The notes beneath the pieces were generated by a model. It was not told the origin of the DNA and made no database searches. It saw nothing but the letters and a program-made list of their open reading frames with translations. From NCBI GenBank assembly GCA_030760725.1, contig JASWHV010000001.1:78079683-78143682 (forward strand): DNA of 64,000 nucleotides. Direction: 5' to 3'. Shown piece after piece: positions 1 through 9,927 of the stretch. The DNA comes from Neostapfia colusana (taxonomy: Eukaryota; Streptophyta; Magnoliopsida; Poales; Poaceae). Each line of letters opens with the position of its first letter. Positions within the stretch are counted from its first letter, which is position 1. Position numbers and translations under genes: made by a program.

Positions 1-2801
1 TCGCCGACCGCCTTCCAGGACCTCCGAGCTCAAGAAAACCCCCGAGGTGAGATCCCCGACCTCCCCTCCACCGATCTATGCCATAAAATCACAGTTTTAG
101 GAAGAATTCCCGAAGATCCGAAACTCTCCGGCGAGATCGCCGCCTCCCGCCGCCGTGCGCTGCCGGGCAGCGTCGCCCGCACTCGATCAGAGCGACGTGG
201 CCGCTTGTGCGCCGTTTATTTTAAATCGCACGGTAGAGTTTAAATCCCCGCGTACCGGTTCGACGTTATAATCTCAACCGTCTGTTTTAAATCGGACAGT
301 CCACGTCAGCCCCGCGTTATAAAGACTGGAAATCTTACGTGCTACCCCATGGGGTTCTCGGGAAATAAGAGCTAGCCCCGGAAACTTCTGATCTAGCCCC
401 TGGAACTTCAGAAAATCATGTAAATTCATTTAAAAATCAGTTTTAGCCCCTGGACTTAATAAAAATTAGGAAAAACTCCTCTGTTATGAGTAGCTAGAGC
501 TCTGAAAATTGTTAAAATAATATTATAGACCCTGTAGTGGGGTGAGTTTACCTTTTTAACCCTGTTTGATATTTAATTTATGAAATTGAATATGTGGCTA
601 GTATTTAAAATTTAAAAAGTGGGACAAACATATTGTCAAAATTGAATTAAAAACTTTCTCAGTACTTAGAAAATTTTGGAGTGAGATAAAAATATATTTT
701 CGGCTGAAATGAATCTGTTTAATTTATTATTCACATTTATTAGTATAGGGACACATTTTTAAGTAAAGAATAGTTCTGAAAATAGGGAAAATAAATGTAA
801 AATAGTTTACATCAGAGGAAAAGGTCAAAAATATATTAGTAAATATTTTAGATCATAACCTATTCTGTTTAGTTGATGTGTCTAGTTATTTTCCTAATAA
901 AGTTCACATTTAGGCATAGGAATTAAATCTGAAAATATAGCAACTAGTAAATGATAAATGGAGTTTCTAAATCCAAAGAATTCAGTTTAGGGTTGGTAGA
1001 AATTCTGAAGACACATATGGAGAAGGAAAATACCTTTCATGCATACTTGGTAGCTAAAAGGTGTAGTAATTGAATATAAGGAAAATTATTTAAATTGGAA
1101 ACTCATGTATAAAGTATGCAAGCATAAATGTGAATACAAAAGTAGGAATCATATACACATGATTAAAAGTGCTTGTAAGCCAATGGTCAACACACATAGA
1201 GTAAACACAACACATAGAAGTTGTGAATGGCTTTGTTACATGTGAATGTGTGGTTTGTATGAAGTGGAAGTGTGAACTATGTCTTATGGATTGTTGTTTT
1301 TCTTTTGCTATATGTGATGGTATGATGTAGAACCTTCTCAAGAGCAAGTTATTCCTTTCCAAGATCATGACTACCCATTTCAAGAGCAGCAGGAAGGAGG
1401 CAATTGTCCTTGACCACTTTGATCCTATACTAGGATGTTTAGATAGAATTATTGCATTGTCAAGTTAAATATGAAACCCATGCTAGGAAGTTTCCCTGGA
1501 ATTGCATTACCTTGTTCCCTTGTAGCTTGGGATTGGGATTTATTTTATCATGTAATTTATTATTATGCATATGCTTAGCCATGCTTAGAATGGGATATTT
1601 GGGATATGAGATCATCAGTTTATTTTACCATACTCTTGAATGAGATATTGTGAGTTATGTAGAGGTAGGGATCAAGGCAAGTTGGATGTTTTGGTTGTGT
1701 GCTGGGTGCACGAGACTCGGGTTTGTGTTTAGTACTTGCCTGGATCATAAGGACCAGTTCATGGAGCATGTAACCTGGCTTTACCGTGCCAACCACATGC
1801 TGAGATGGGGCAGCTTGGCCAATTAATTAGGTGTATCCCCGGCGTAGTATGGGTGTGTTGGATGGTGCGGGGAATAGGTGTCAGCTGGACTACCATATGA
1901 ACCGCAAGGCTCAAGAGGGGGCCACTGCAGCGGGGTTGGAGCCTCTTGTATGCTGATAGGGGTGAAACCTAAGTGGGCCCACGCTCGTCAGGAATCCCTT
2001 TGTAAAGGCTTCGTAGTGATCTCCTAGCTACAAACCTGGGAAGTGTGAATGTGGTTCGTAGCCACTGGCATAATGGAGGTTCTTTTAGTCCACCCTGCAA
2101 TGGGGGATAAAATCACTACATGTGGGTACAGTTGTACAAACTCTGCAGAGTCAAAACTATCATGACAGCCGTGCTCACGGCCAAGAGCGGCTTGGACTTA
2201 TTCATAATTAGAGAATGATGGCCTTGGAGGTTGTGGATGTTAAGCGGGGAGCTTAACATTGGAAATGATGTTATGGTTATTTGATTATGATGATAGGATG
2301 GGAGATTGGGACCATTTCACCTGTGTAGTAATGTAGTTGCTTAATAAGTTAAGGTAATAGGTATTAATGGCATAGTGCTTTAACCATGAGTTCAACCTTC
2401 CCTTGTTCTAGCCATGCATGACATAACTTTCCCACACTTGCTGAGTACCATCGGTACTCAACCTTGCATATTTGTTGGTTTATATTGCTGCTCAGGTCAA
2501 GATAATGAGGTGGTGTATAATGACCAAGACTTTGAATCCGAAGAAGGTTTCTAGGTTCATGGAGACCCCCGGGCAACACCTGTGACGGAGCCCTCAAGAA
2601 TAATATTCCGCTGCTAGTTTATTTCCTTGTGATGAACTTATTATTGTCCATTGAGACATTTGCTATGTAAGACTTATTTATATTTGACACCTGGCTTGTA
2701 ATAAATGATGCTTCACTATTTGTCATCACATGTATGAGAAAATGATCCTGGCATACATGTGCTATTCACTTGGTTGTTCTTCGGAAAAACCGGGTGTGAC
2801 A
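1..2801 (+). repeat. Tekay-like 5' LTR of element A (left-truncated)
   Basis: This is the 3' part of a roughly 3.4-kb LTR. It ends in the usual CA (GGGTGTGACA, 2792-2801) and is followed five bases later by a primer-binding site. Alignment by eye with the complete LTR at 2855 suggests about 635 bases lie off the left edge. It shares many small variants with the LTR at 12055 that the LTR at 2855 lacks, for example AATTTATGAAATTG against AATTTAGGAAATTG and CCGCGTTATAAAG against CCGCATTATAAAG. I therefore take this LTR and 12055-15457 as the true pair of element A. A likely splice donor, GAG|GTGAG, is at 44-51 and an AATAAA signal at 2700-2705. The regulatory meaning is inference. Confidence 0.9.
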
Positions 2802-2805
2802 GAAG

Positions 2806-2818
2806 TGGTATCAGAGCC
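2806..2818 (+). other. Primer-binding site (initiator tRNA-Met type)
   Basis: TGGTATCAGAGCC starts five bases after the LTR end and matches the primer-binding site, complementary to the 3' end of initiator tRNA-Met, that many plant LTR retrotransposons use. It confirms that the LTR ending at 2801 is a 5' LTR in plus orientation. The internal leader is interrupted 36 bases later by the LTR at 2855. Confidence 0.92.
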
Positions 2819-2849
2819 AAGGTTGCCCGTAGGAACGTGGACCTAGGTA

Positions 2850-2854
2850 GAAAC
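2850..2854 (+). repeat. Probable target-site duplication, left copy (GAAAC)
   Basis: The five bases before the LTR at 2855 are GAAAC, and the five after it (6287-6291) are GAAAT. A 4/5 match is consistent with a 5-bp target-site duplication with one later C-to-T change. This supports the LTR at 2855-6286 being a solo insertion into the leader of element A. Confidence 0.6.
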
Positions 2855-3258
2855 TGTAACACCCCGAAAATATTGTTAAGACCCTAAATCATGTTAAGAG
2901 GGGAATTTAAAAATTTTTGGACGTGTTGAATGTTTTGCAACAATTTAAATTCAAACTGGAATTCAATTTAAATTCAAAACAGAAAAGAAATAGAAAAAAG
3001 AAAAAAAAAACAGAAAAAACCGGCCAGTGGGCCGAAACCCACCAGCCGGCCCACCCAGCACCCACGCCAGCCCGCAGCCGCGCGCGCCCCTTCCTCCCAC
3101 TAACAGGCGGGGCCCGCAAGCCCTTCTTCTACCTCGCGCCCGCGCCCGGATTCTCTCACCCCGAATCAAAACCGACCCGGATTCCTGCGCATCCCCGCCG
3201 AATTCCGTTCGTAGGCGACGCAAACTCGATCTAAACCACCCCGCCGCCCTCCCCCGTC

Positions 3259-3266
3259 TATAAAAA
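3259..3266 (+). promoter_or_regulatory. TATA box in the solo LTR
   Basis: TATAAAAA lies about 404 bases into the LTR, within a C-rich segment and followed by a pyrimidine-rich stretch suited to transcription start. The same motif is kept at the same place in the LTR at 12055 (12451-12458), but is changed to TAAAAAAA in the reverse copy at 56008-59437. The promoter call is inference from position and sequence. Confidence 0.6.
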
Positions 3267-3534
3267 CCCCGGCCTCGTTCTGTTTTTCCCAAGCGATCCG
3301 CCGATTTTACTCCGGTGAGAAACCGAGTCCCTCCGGCAAATTCTGGCCGATCTAAGCTCGGAAATTCCGATCTAACTCGCTGGTCTTGATCCACCGCCTC
3401 CGGGGAACCCTGCAGGTGCAGAAAACTCGGTGACTTGCGGTTCAAACACAGCGCCGACGAGCCTCGCCGTGGTTTCACTTCGGACCTCGTCGCCGACCGC
3501 CTTCCAGGACCTCCGAGCTCAAGAAAACGTCCGA

Positions 3535-3540
3535 GGTGAG
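3535..3540 (+). promoter_or_regulatory. Possible leader-intron splice donor in LTR
   Basis: G|GTGAG within CCGAG|GTGAGATCC lies about 280 bases after the TATA box and recurs in every full copy (for example 44-51 in the 5' LTR). A strong acceptor-like TTTTGTTTTAG stands directly before the ORF at 6457. Together they suggest a spliced leader running from the LTR to the first ORF. No transcript evidence is available here. Confidence 0.4.
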
Positions 3541-6184
3541 ATCCCCGACCTCCCCTCCAATGATCTATGCCATAAAATCACAGTTCTAGGAAGAATTCCC
3601 GAAGATCCAAAACTCTCCGGCGAGATCGCCGCCTCCCGCCGCCGTGCGCCGCCGGGCAGCGCCGCCCGCGCTCGATCAGAGCGACGTGACCGCTTGTGCG
3701 CCGTTTATTTTAAATCGCACGGTAGAGTTTAAATCCCCGTGTACCGGTTCGACGTTATAATCTCAGCCGTCGGTTTAAAATCGGACGGTCCACGTCAGCC
3801 CCGCATTATAAAGACTGGAAATCTTACGTGCTACCCCCTGGGGTTCTCGGGAAATAAGAGCTAGCCTCGGAAACTTCTGATCTAGCCCCTGGAACTTCAG
3901 AAAATCATGTAAATTCATTTAAAAATCAGTTTTAGCCCCTGGACTTAATAAAAATTAGGAAAAACTCCTCTGTTATGAGTAGCTAGACCCCTGAAAATTG
4001 TTAAAATAATATTATAGACCCTGTAGTGGGGTGAGTTTAACTTTTTAGCCCTGTTTGATATTTAATTTAGGAAATTGAATATGTGGCTAGTATTTAGAAT
4101 TTAAAAAGTGGGACAAAACATATTGTCAAAATTAAATTAAAAACTTTCTCAGTACTTAGAAAACTTTGGAGTGAGATAAAAATATATTTTGGGCTGAAAT
4201 GAATCTGTTTAATTTATTATTCACATTTATTAGTATAGGGACACATTTTTAAGTAAAGAATAGTTCTGAAAATAGTGAAAATAATTGTAAAATAGTTTAC
4301 ATTAGAGGAAAAGGTCAAAAATATATTAGCAAATATTTTAGATCAGAACCTATTCTGTTTAGATGATGTGTCTTGTTATTTTCATAATAAAGTTCACATT
4401 TAGGCATAGGAAATAAATCTAAAAATATAGCAACTAGAAAATGATAAATGGAGTCTCTAAAATCCAAAGAATTCAGTTTAGGGTTGGTAGAAATTCTAAA
4501 GACACATATGGAGTAGGAAAATACCTTTCATGCATACTTGGTAGCTAAAAGGTGTAGTAATTAAATATAAGGAATTTATTTAAATTGGAAACTCATATAT
4601 ATAGTATGTAAGCATATGTGAATGCAAAAGTAGGAATCATATACACATGACTAAAAGTATATGTAAGCCAAAGATCAACACACATAGAGTAACCACAACA
4701 CATAAAATTGTGAATGACTTTCATAAATGTGAATGTGTGGTTTGTTTGAAGTGGAAGTGTGAACTATGTCTTATGGATTGTTGTTTTTCTTTTGCTATGT
4801 GTGATGGTATGATGTAGAACCTGCTCAAGAGCAAGTTATTCCTTTCCAAGATCAGGACTACCCATTTCAAGAGCAGCAGGAAGGAGGCAAGTGTCCTTGA
4901 CCACTTTGATCCTATGCTAGGATGTGTAGCTAGAATTATTTGCATTGTCAATTGAAATATGAAGCCCATGCTAGGAAGTTTCCCTAGAATTGCATCACCT
5001 TGTTTCCTTGTAGCTTGGGTTGGGATTTATTTTATCATGTCATTTATTATTATATGCTTAGCCATGCTTAGAATGGGATATTTGGGATATGAGATCATCA
5101 GTTTACTTTACCATACTCTTGAATGAGATATTGTGAGTCATGTTGAGGTAGGGGTCAAGGCAAGTTGGATGTTTTGGTTGTGTGCTGGGTGCACGAGACT
5201 CAGGTTTGTGTTTAGTACTTGCCTGGATCATAAGGACCGGTTCATGGAGCATGTAACCTGGCTTTACCGTGCCAACCACATGCTAAGATGGGGCAGCTTG
5301 GCCAATTAATTAGGTGTATCCCCGGCGTAGTATAGGTGTGTTGGATGGTGCGGGGAATAAGTGTCAGCTGGACTACCATATGAACCGCAAGGCTCAAGAG
5401 GTGGCCACTGCAGCGGGGTTGGAGCCTCTTGTATGTTGTTAGGGGTGAAACCTCAGTGGGCCCATGCTCGTCGGGAATCCCTTTATAAAGGCTTCGTAGT
5501 GATCTCCTGGCTACACAGCTGGGAAGTGTGAATGTGGTTCGTAGCCACTGGCATAATGGAGGTTCTTTTAGTCCACCCGGCAACGGGGGATGAAATGACT
5601 ACATGTGGGTACAGTGGTGCAAACTCTGCAGAGTCAAAACTGTCATGACAGCCGTGCTCACAGTCAAGAGCGGCTTGGACTTATTCATGATTAGAGGATT
5701 GATGGTTTTGGAAGTTGTGGATGTTAAGCGGGGATCTTAACATTGGAAATGATGATATGGTTATTTGATGATGATGATGGGATGGGAGATTGGGACCCTT
5801 TTCACCTGTGTAGTAATGTAGGTGCTTAATAAGCTAAGGTGGTAGGTATTAATTGCGTAGTGCTTTAACCATGAGTTCAACCTCCCCTTATTCTAGCCAT
5901 GCATGACATAACTTTCCCACACTTGCTGAGTACCATCGGTACTCAACCTTGCATATTTGTTGGTTTATATTGCTGCTCAGGTCAAGATAATGAGGTGGTG
6001 TATAATGACCAAGACTTTGGACCCGAAGAAGGTTTCTAGGTTCATGGAGACCCCCGGGCAACGCCTGTGACGGAGCCCTCAAGAATAATATTCCGCTGCT
6101 AGTTTATTTACTTGTGATGAACTTATTATTGTCCATCGAGACATTTACTATGTAAGACTTACTTATATTCGACGCCTGGCTTGT

Positions 6185-6190
6185 AATAAA
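6185..6190 (+). terminator. LTR polyadenylation signal AATAAA
   Basis: AATAAA lies about 100 bases before the LTR end, and the same site occurs at 2700-2705 and 15356-15361. The position fits 3' end formation of the retroelement RNA near the LTR end, which would make the R region long. This is an inference from position. Confidence 0.5.
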
Positions 6191-6286
6191 TGATGCTTCA
6201 CTATTTGTCATCACATGTATGAGAAAATGATCCTGGCATACATGTGATATTCACTTGGTTGTTCTTCGGAAAAACCGGGTGTGACA

Positions 6287-6291
6287 GAAAT
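6287..6291 (+). repeat. Probable target-site duplication, right copy (GAAAT)
   Basis: Partner of GAAAC at 2850-2854, with one mismatch. Removing the LTR and one copy would rejoin the element A leader, so that the first ORF starts about 223 bases after the 5' LTR. Confidence 0.55.
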
Positions 6292-6445
6292 GGACGTATT
6301 TAAGGGCCCTATTTTCTTAAAAACTATTTTACAAGGTGTGTGTTGAAAAGTGTTATTTAATGAAGTCACTTTCTTCATCTTACCCCTAATTTCATTCAAA
6401 ATAGGATTTTTGTTTAAAAGTTTATCTAACCTAAGTTTAAATGCT

Positions 6446-6456
6446 TTTTGTTTTAG
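6446..6456 (+). promoter_or_regulatory. 3' splice-site-like tract just before the ORF0 start
   Basis: CTTTTTGTTTTAG ends exactly at the ATG at 6457, and a CTAAC branch-point-like motif lies about 30 bases upstream. A pyrimidine-rich tract ending in TAG directly at a start codon suggests that the leader is spliced onto this ORF. It would pair with the GAG|GTGAG donor in the LTR. Confidence 0.45.
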
Positions 6457-6711
6457 ATGGTTCGCGTGATTCGCACCGCTCGCAAGTCCACAGGAGGGGG
6501 AGTTCCCGTAGTTGCCCTTGCCGAAAGAGAGGAGAGCTGTCCGGTGACGTACCTTTCCTACGGATTGGCAGTAGGAGGCTTGTTGCGCCGTCTTCGACGT
6601 ATGCTCGAAGCCGCCGGCAATACGGGCAAGCTAATCATACACTATAGCTCCACCAGAACCATCCAGGGAGAAGCGGGAAGAATGGAGTTCAGAAATGAGG
6701 ATTATCCATGA
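6457..6711 (+). CDS. ORF0, N-terminal part: histone H3 tail-like protein
   Basis: An 84-codon frame upstream of gag. Its start, MVRVIRTARKSTGGGVPVVA, followed by LA, lines up without gaps with the histone H3 N-terminus. TARKSTGG matches H3 residues 6-13 exactly, and M, R2, P16, L20 and A21 also match. K9, S10 and T11, sites of H3 modification, are kept, while K4 and K14 are not. The rest (for example LLRRLRRMLEAAGNTGK) has no H3 fold, so this is not a histone. The frame ends at TGA 6709-6711, and a related frame opens at 6695. I infer one ORF0 of about 260 residues broken by a one-base shift, or two overlapping ORFs. A role as an H3-tail mimic is inference. Confidence 0.7.
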   Translation: MVRVIRTARKSTGGGVPVVALAEREESCPVTYLSYGLAVGGLLRRLRRMLEAAGNTGKLIIHYSSTRTIQGEAGRMEFRNEDYP

Positions 6712-7237
6712 AAATCAGCTGCTCAAGATCCACCGCTCTCCAGCTTGTCGAGCGACACAGGTCGATGCAGAAAAGGATGTCACCTGGGAGGCCATCACCT
6801 GCCAGAGTCACATCTATCGTCGACACCTGGACAGGACTGAGTACATGTATGTCCTCCAGCGCGAGAGTGGTACCGCGGAGTATAAGTACCCGCCAGTGCA
6901 GCAAGGGACTTCCTATGAGCACATGAACCTGTGCTTGGAGGATGCTGCTATGCTCAGCACTAGACTGCAGGAGTGTAAGCAGGAGCTTCAGGATGTTTGT
7001 GACACCCTGAAGGAAATCGAGGCGTTGCTTCGAGCCTGCTTGAGGGCGAGAGAAAGAGGAGATGGGAATGAACTGTGTGTCACCGTGAATGATACATGGA
7101 CTCCTGACTCCCCAGATCGCCGAGCGATCAGGCGTCGTCGCACTTCTCCACCAGCAGCCTCCCCACCCAAAGCAGAGTCAGAAGGCAGCCGAAATGATGA
7201 GGAAGATCCCAAGGAGCCAGCTCAAGAAAACGAGTAG
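6695..7237 (+). CDS. ORF0, C-terminal part: coiled-coil protein of unknown function
   Basis: This frame of 180 codons overlaps the end of the H3-tail-like frame by 17 bases in another phase. I do not recognise a family. The middle (roughly residues 75-115) is rich in Leu, Glu, Lys and Gln with heptad-like spacing (LSTRLQECKQELQDV, LKEIEALLRACL), suggesting a coiled coil. The C-terminus is disordered-looking, with a basic RRAIRRRR patch followed by an acidic tail ending EDPKEPAQENE. It lies between leader and gag and is probably the continuation of the 6457 frame after a one-base deletion. It would then form a protein with an H3-like tail, a coiled coil and charged ends. Retention of a long frame suggests past use. 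Confidence 0.5.
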   Translation: MRIIHENQLLKIHRSPACRATQVDAEKDVTWEAITCQSHIYRRHLDRTEYMYVLQRESGTAEYKYPPVQQGTSYEHMNLCLEDAAMLSTRLQECKQELQDVCDTLKEIEALLRACLRARERGDGNELCVTVNDTWTPDSPDRRAIRRRRTSPPAASPPKAESEGSRNDEEDPKEPAQENE

Positions 7238-7541
7238 TGTAGAGTCCTTCCCTTAGTTAGCAAGATGTCGAATAGTCGAGTCGTTACCTTAGTTAATGGT
7301 GTGTTAATGCTTGGTGTGTGACGTGAGTTGTGGAAGCCATGAGCAATTGTCCACAGCCTCGTCTTCAGATTGTCTTGCTTTGGTGTGAAAAGCCCACATG
7401 AAATAATATTGCATTTATTTTTGTGTGAGATATGAAACCTCAGAAAAGTATAACAAAGCTTCAACACTTCAAAGTACAAACAAGTGAAAGTAGTGAGATA
7501 ATACGTAATACTTTAAATTAACATTTGGTTGATCATGCCAA
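7238..7541 (+). other. Spacer between ORF0 and gag
   Basis: About 300 bases with no convincing coding frame. The last 49 bases match the sequence upstream of gag in the reverse copy (63952-64000), so this belongs to the element leader and is not an insertion. Confidence 0.6.
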
Positions 7542-8864
7542 ATGGCCGGAAGAGGAAAAGGTCGTGCTGCCAACCCTGCCAACAACAACGATGAGGCCTG
7601 CAACCCTCATCTTTCAGGAGGCCAGGACAGGGGTGGTCGCCGTGAAGGAGTTGATCCCCTCCACCAAATGCTGGAGAATCAAAATCAGCTCATCCAGAAC
7701 TTGACTCAAGTGGTGGCCAACTTGCATCAAGTTCCACCTCCACAAGCTGCACCACGCCAACCAAGGTTGAGTGAGTTTCTAGGGACTCAACCTCCAAAGT
7801 TTGCAAGTGCTGCTGAACCTCTGGAGGCAGATGATTGGCTAAAGACCATTGAAAGCAAGATGAGGATCATACAGTGCCAAGGGTATGAGAGGGTGCTGTT
7901 TGCCTCTCATCAATTGCATGGACCTGCTGCTGATTGGTGGACCGCCTACGTGGCCGCCCATCATGACCCTGAGAGCATCACTTGGGAAGAGTTCAAGTGT
8001 AGCTTCCGCAACCATTACATCCCAAGAGGTGAACTCAAAAACAAGAGGAAGGAGTTCTTGGGACTGCAGCAGGGAAACATGACGGTGAGGGAATACCTCA
8101 CTAAGTTTACTCAACTATACCGTTATGCCCCACGGGACATAGAGACTGATGAGCAGAAACAAGATTGTTTCGTGGAGGGACTTACCGCAGAAATGCAGTG
8201 TGCAATGTACTCAAATGAGTATGAAAGCTTCCAAAAGATGGTGGACAGAGCGTTTGTGGTGGAAAGGAAACTGAAGGCCTTGGAAAACTAGAATAAGAGG
8301 AAGGCCGGGTGGTCACATCAAGCCTCAGGGAGCAACACCCGCCCACGTCTGATGCAGCAACCTGCAGGGCAGACGAACCGTGCTGCGGTACCCTACTCAG
8401 CATCAAGAGGGTACAACCCGAACTACAGGCCTCCGGCAGCACCGGCACAGACGCAACGTCAGTTTGTACAGCAGCCTCGCCCCGCATATCCACCTCGACC
8501 AGCAGTGCAAGGACCTCCAAACCAACCCCAAGACAATAAAGGCCAAGCACCTAAGGTTGGGGTGCAATGTTTTAATTGTGGTGAAGTGGGGCACTATGCC
8601 CATAAGTTCCCAAAGAAGAAGCCCGCACAGCCACAACAGCAGAATGTAATGAGAGGACGGGTGAACCACGTCACTATGGAGGAAGCACAAGAGGCACCCA
8701 ACGTGGTAGTTGGTAAGTTTCCTGCCAATTTACACATTGCAACCCTGCTGTTTGATTCTGGTGCTACCCACTCGTTCATTGCTCAAGGGTTTGTTAAGAA
8801 GCATGACCTAGCAACAACACAAATGAACCATATGCTAGCCGTAAACTCTCCGGGTGGAGAATAA
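7542..8864 (+). pseudogene. gag: Element A gag (Ty3/gypsy, Tekay clade), broken
   Basis: Gag would form the cytoplasmic particle and bind element RNA. The start MAGRGKGRAANPANN is shared with the reverse copy, apart from small changes. The capsid-like region includes WWTAYVAAHHDPESITWEEF and MTVREYLTKFTQLYRYAP. TAG at 8289-8291 interrupts the frame after LKALEN, and the frame then continues through a Pro/Gln-rich linker to a zinc knuckle, CFNCGEVGHYAHKF. The last cysteine of that CCHC motif is Phe here, while the reverse copy has Cys. A missing base near 8862 ends the frame inside the protease. This copy should not make functional Gag. Confidence 0.9.
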
Positions 8865-9162
8865 GGACAAGACAAGTGTGTCCCAAAGTGAACCTAGACA
8901 TTAATGGGGTAGTATTTACTGCTAACCTCATAGTGATAGATTCACAAGGGATATATATTATCTTGGGTATGGATTGGTTGACCAAACATAAGGGAATCAT
9001 TCATTGTTCGACCAGAACGGTGGAACTAACTCACCCTAGTGGCACAAGAGTAAAGTTCAAAACAATATAAGAGCCTAGGAATGACATTAAATTAAATCAA
9101 GTTGAGGTGAAAGTGGAGGAGATCAGGATCATCAGGGAATATCCAGATGTTTTCTGGAGGAG
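8740..9162 (+). pseudogene. Element A protease region, frameshifted
   Basis: Aspartic protease of the gag-pol polyprotein. The active-site motif is LLFDSGATHSFIA, followed by the second conserved block IILGMDWLTKHKGIIHC. Compared with the reverse copy it has a one-base loss near 8862, a CAA-to-TAA stop at 9068-9070 and another one-base loss near 9152 at YPDVF. The three lesions place the protease and the reverse transcriptase in different frames. No full-length polyprotein can be made without recoding. Confidence 0.85.
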
Positions 9163-9921
9163 TTGCCAGGTATGCCTCCCGATCGTGAAGTGGAATTCGC
9201 AATTGAGCTAGTGCCTGGAACAGCCCCGATATACAAGAGACCTTATCGGATGGACTCCAAGCAGCTGGGAGAACTCAAGGATCATTTGAGAGAATTGACG
9301 GAGAAGGGGTATATTCGTCCTAGTTCCTCACCATGGGGGGCTCCGGTTATCTTTGTGCCCAAGAAGGACGGAACCCAAAGGTTATGCGTGGATTACCGTG
9401 CCTTGAATGAGGTAACCATCAAGAACAAGTACCCATTACCCCGCATTGAAGACTTGTTTGATCAGTTGAGGGGAGCTTGTGTGTTCTCGAAAATTGATCT
9501 CAGGTCGGGATACCACCAACTCAAGATAAGGCAATCTGATATTCCCAAGACAGCTTTCGTATCTCGGTACGGACTGTATGAATACACTGTCATGCCTTTC
9601 GGGCTAACTAATGCCCCGGCATATTTCATGTATCTCATGAACAAGGTATTCATGGAATATCTGGACAAATTTGTGGTGGTTTTCATAGATGACATTCTCG
9701 TCTTCTCCGAAGATGAAGAAGAACATGAGAAACATCTAAGGTTGGTGTTGCAGAGGCTGAGAGAACACCAACTATATGCCAAGTTGAGCAAGTGTGAGTT
9801 TTGGATGAAGAGAGTTCCCTTCTTAGGACGTATAATCTCGGAGGGAGGAATCTCTGTAGATCCCACCAAAATCGAGGATATAAAGAAGTGGAAGACCCTT
9901 GAAAATGTCGGGGAAGTTTGA
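9163..9921 (+). pseudogene. pol: Element A reverse transcriptase segment
   Basis: Reverse transcriptase of a Ty3/gypsy chromovirus. Recognisable blocks in order are REVEFAIELVPGTAPIYKRP, the RT fingers (RPSSSPWGAPVIFVPKKDGT), LCVDYRALN, FSKIDLRSGYHQ, FGLTNAPAYFMYLMN, the catalytic FVVVFIDDIL with both aspartates, and FLGRIISEGGISVDP. The frame closes at TGA 9919-9921, where the reverse copy has CGA, so this is a CpG-type C-to-T stop. Downstream pol is in the same frame. The ATG at 9163 is internal and not a true start. Confidence 0.92.
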
Positions 9922-9927
9922 AGCTTC

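Larger units (their letters stand above)
2855..6286 (+). repeat. Solo Tekay-like LTR inside element A leader
   Basis: A complete LTR of 3,432 bases, from TGTAACACCC to GGTGTGACA. It lies between the PBS of element A and its first ORF. The bases after it do not form a PBS: GAAATGGACG is found where GAAGTGGTAT would be expected. Its private variants set it apart from the LTRs at 1 and 12055. Visible parts are a TATA box (3259-3266), a possible leader splice donor (3535-3540), a polyadenylation signal (6185-6190) and an AT-rich middle. The simplest reading is a family member that inserted here and recombined to a solo LTR. A collapsed tandem element is the alternative. Confidence 0.82.

Noticed and set aside
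1090..1383. Minus-strand frames resembling MKWVVLILERNN in several LTRs
   Set aside because: They recur at the same LTR position in each copy, vary in length and end, and have no recognisable domain. They are LTR shadows.
2801..6286. Tandem full-length elements sharing the middle LTR
   Set aside because: The outer LTRs share variants that the middle one lacks, and no internal region lies between the first two LTRs. A solo insertion explains the data better.
6457..6711. A true histone H3 gene
   Set aside because: Only the first 21 residues resemble H3. The histone fold, the rest of the tail (K14, K18, K23, K27 context) and the length are absent, and the frame sits between retroelement leader and gag.
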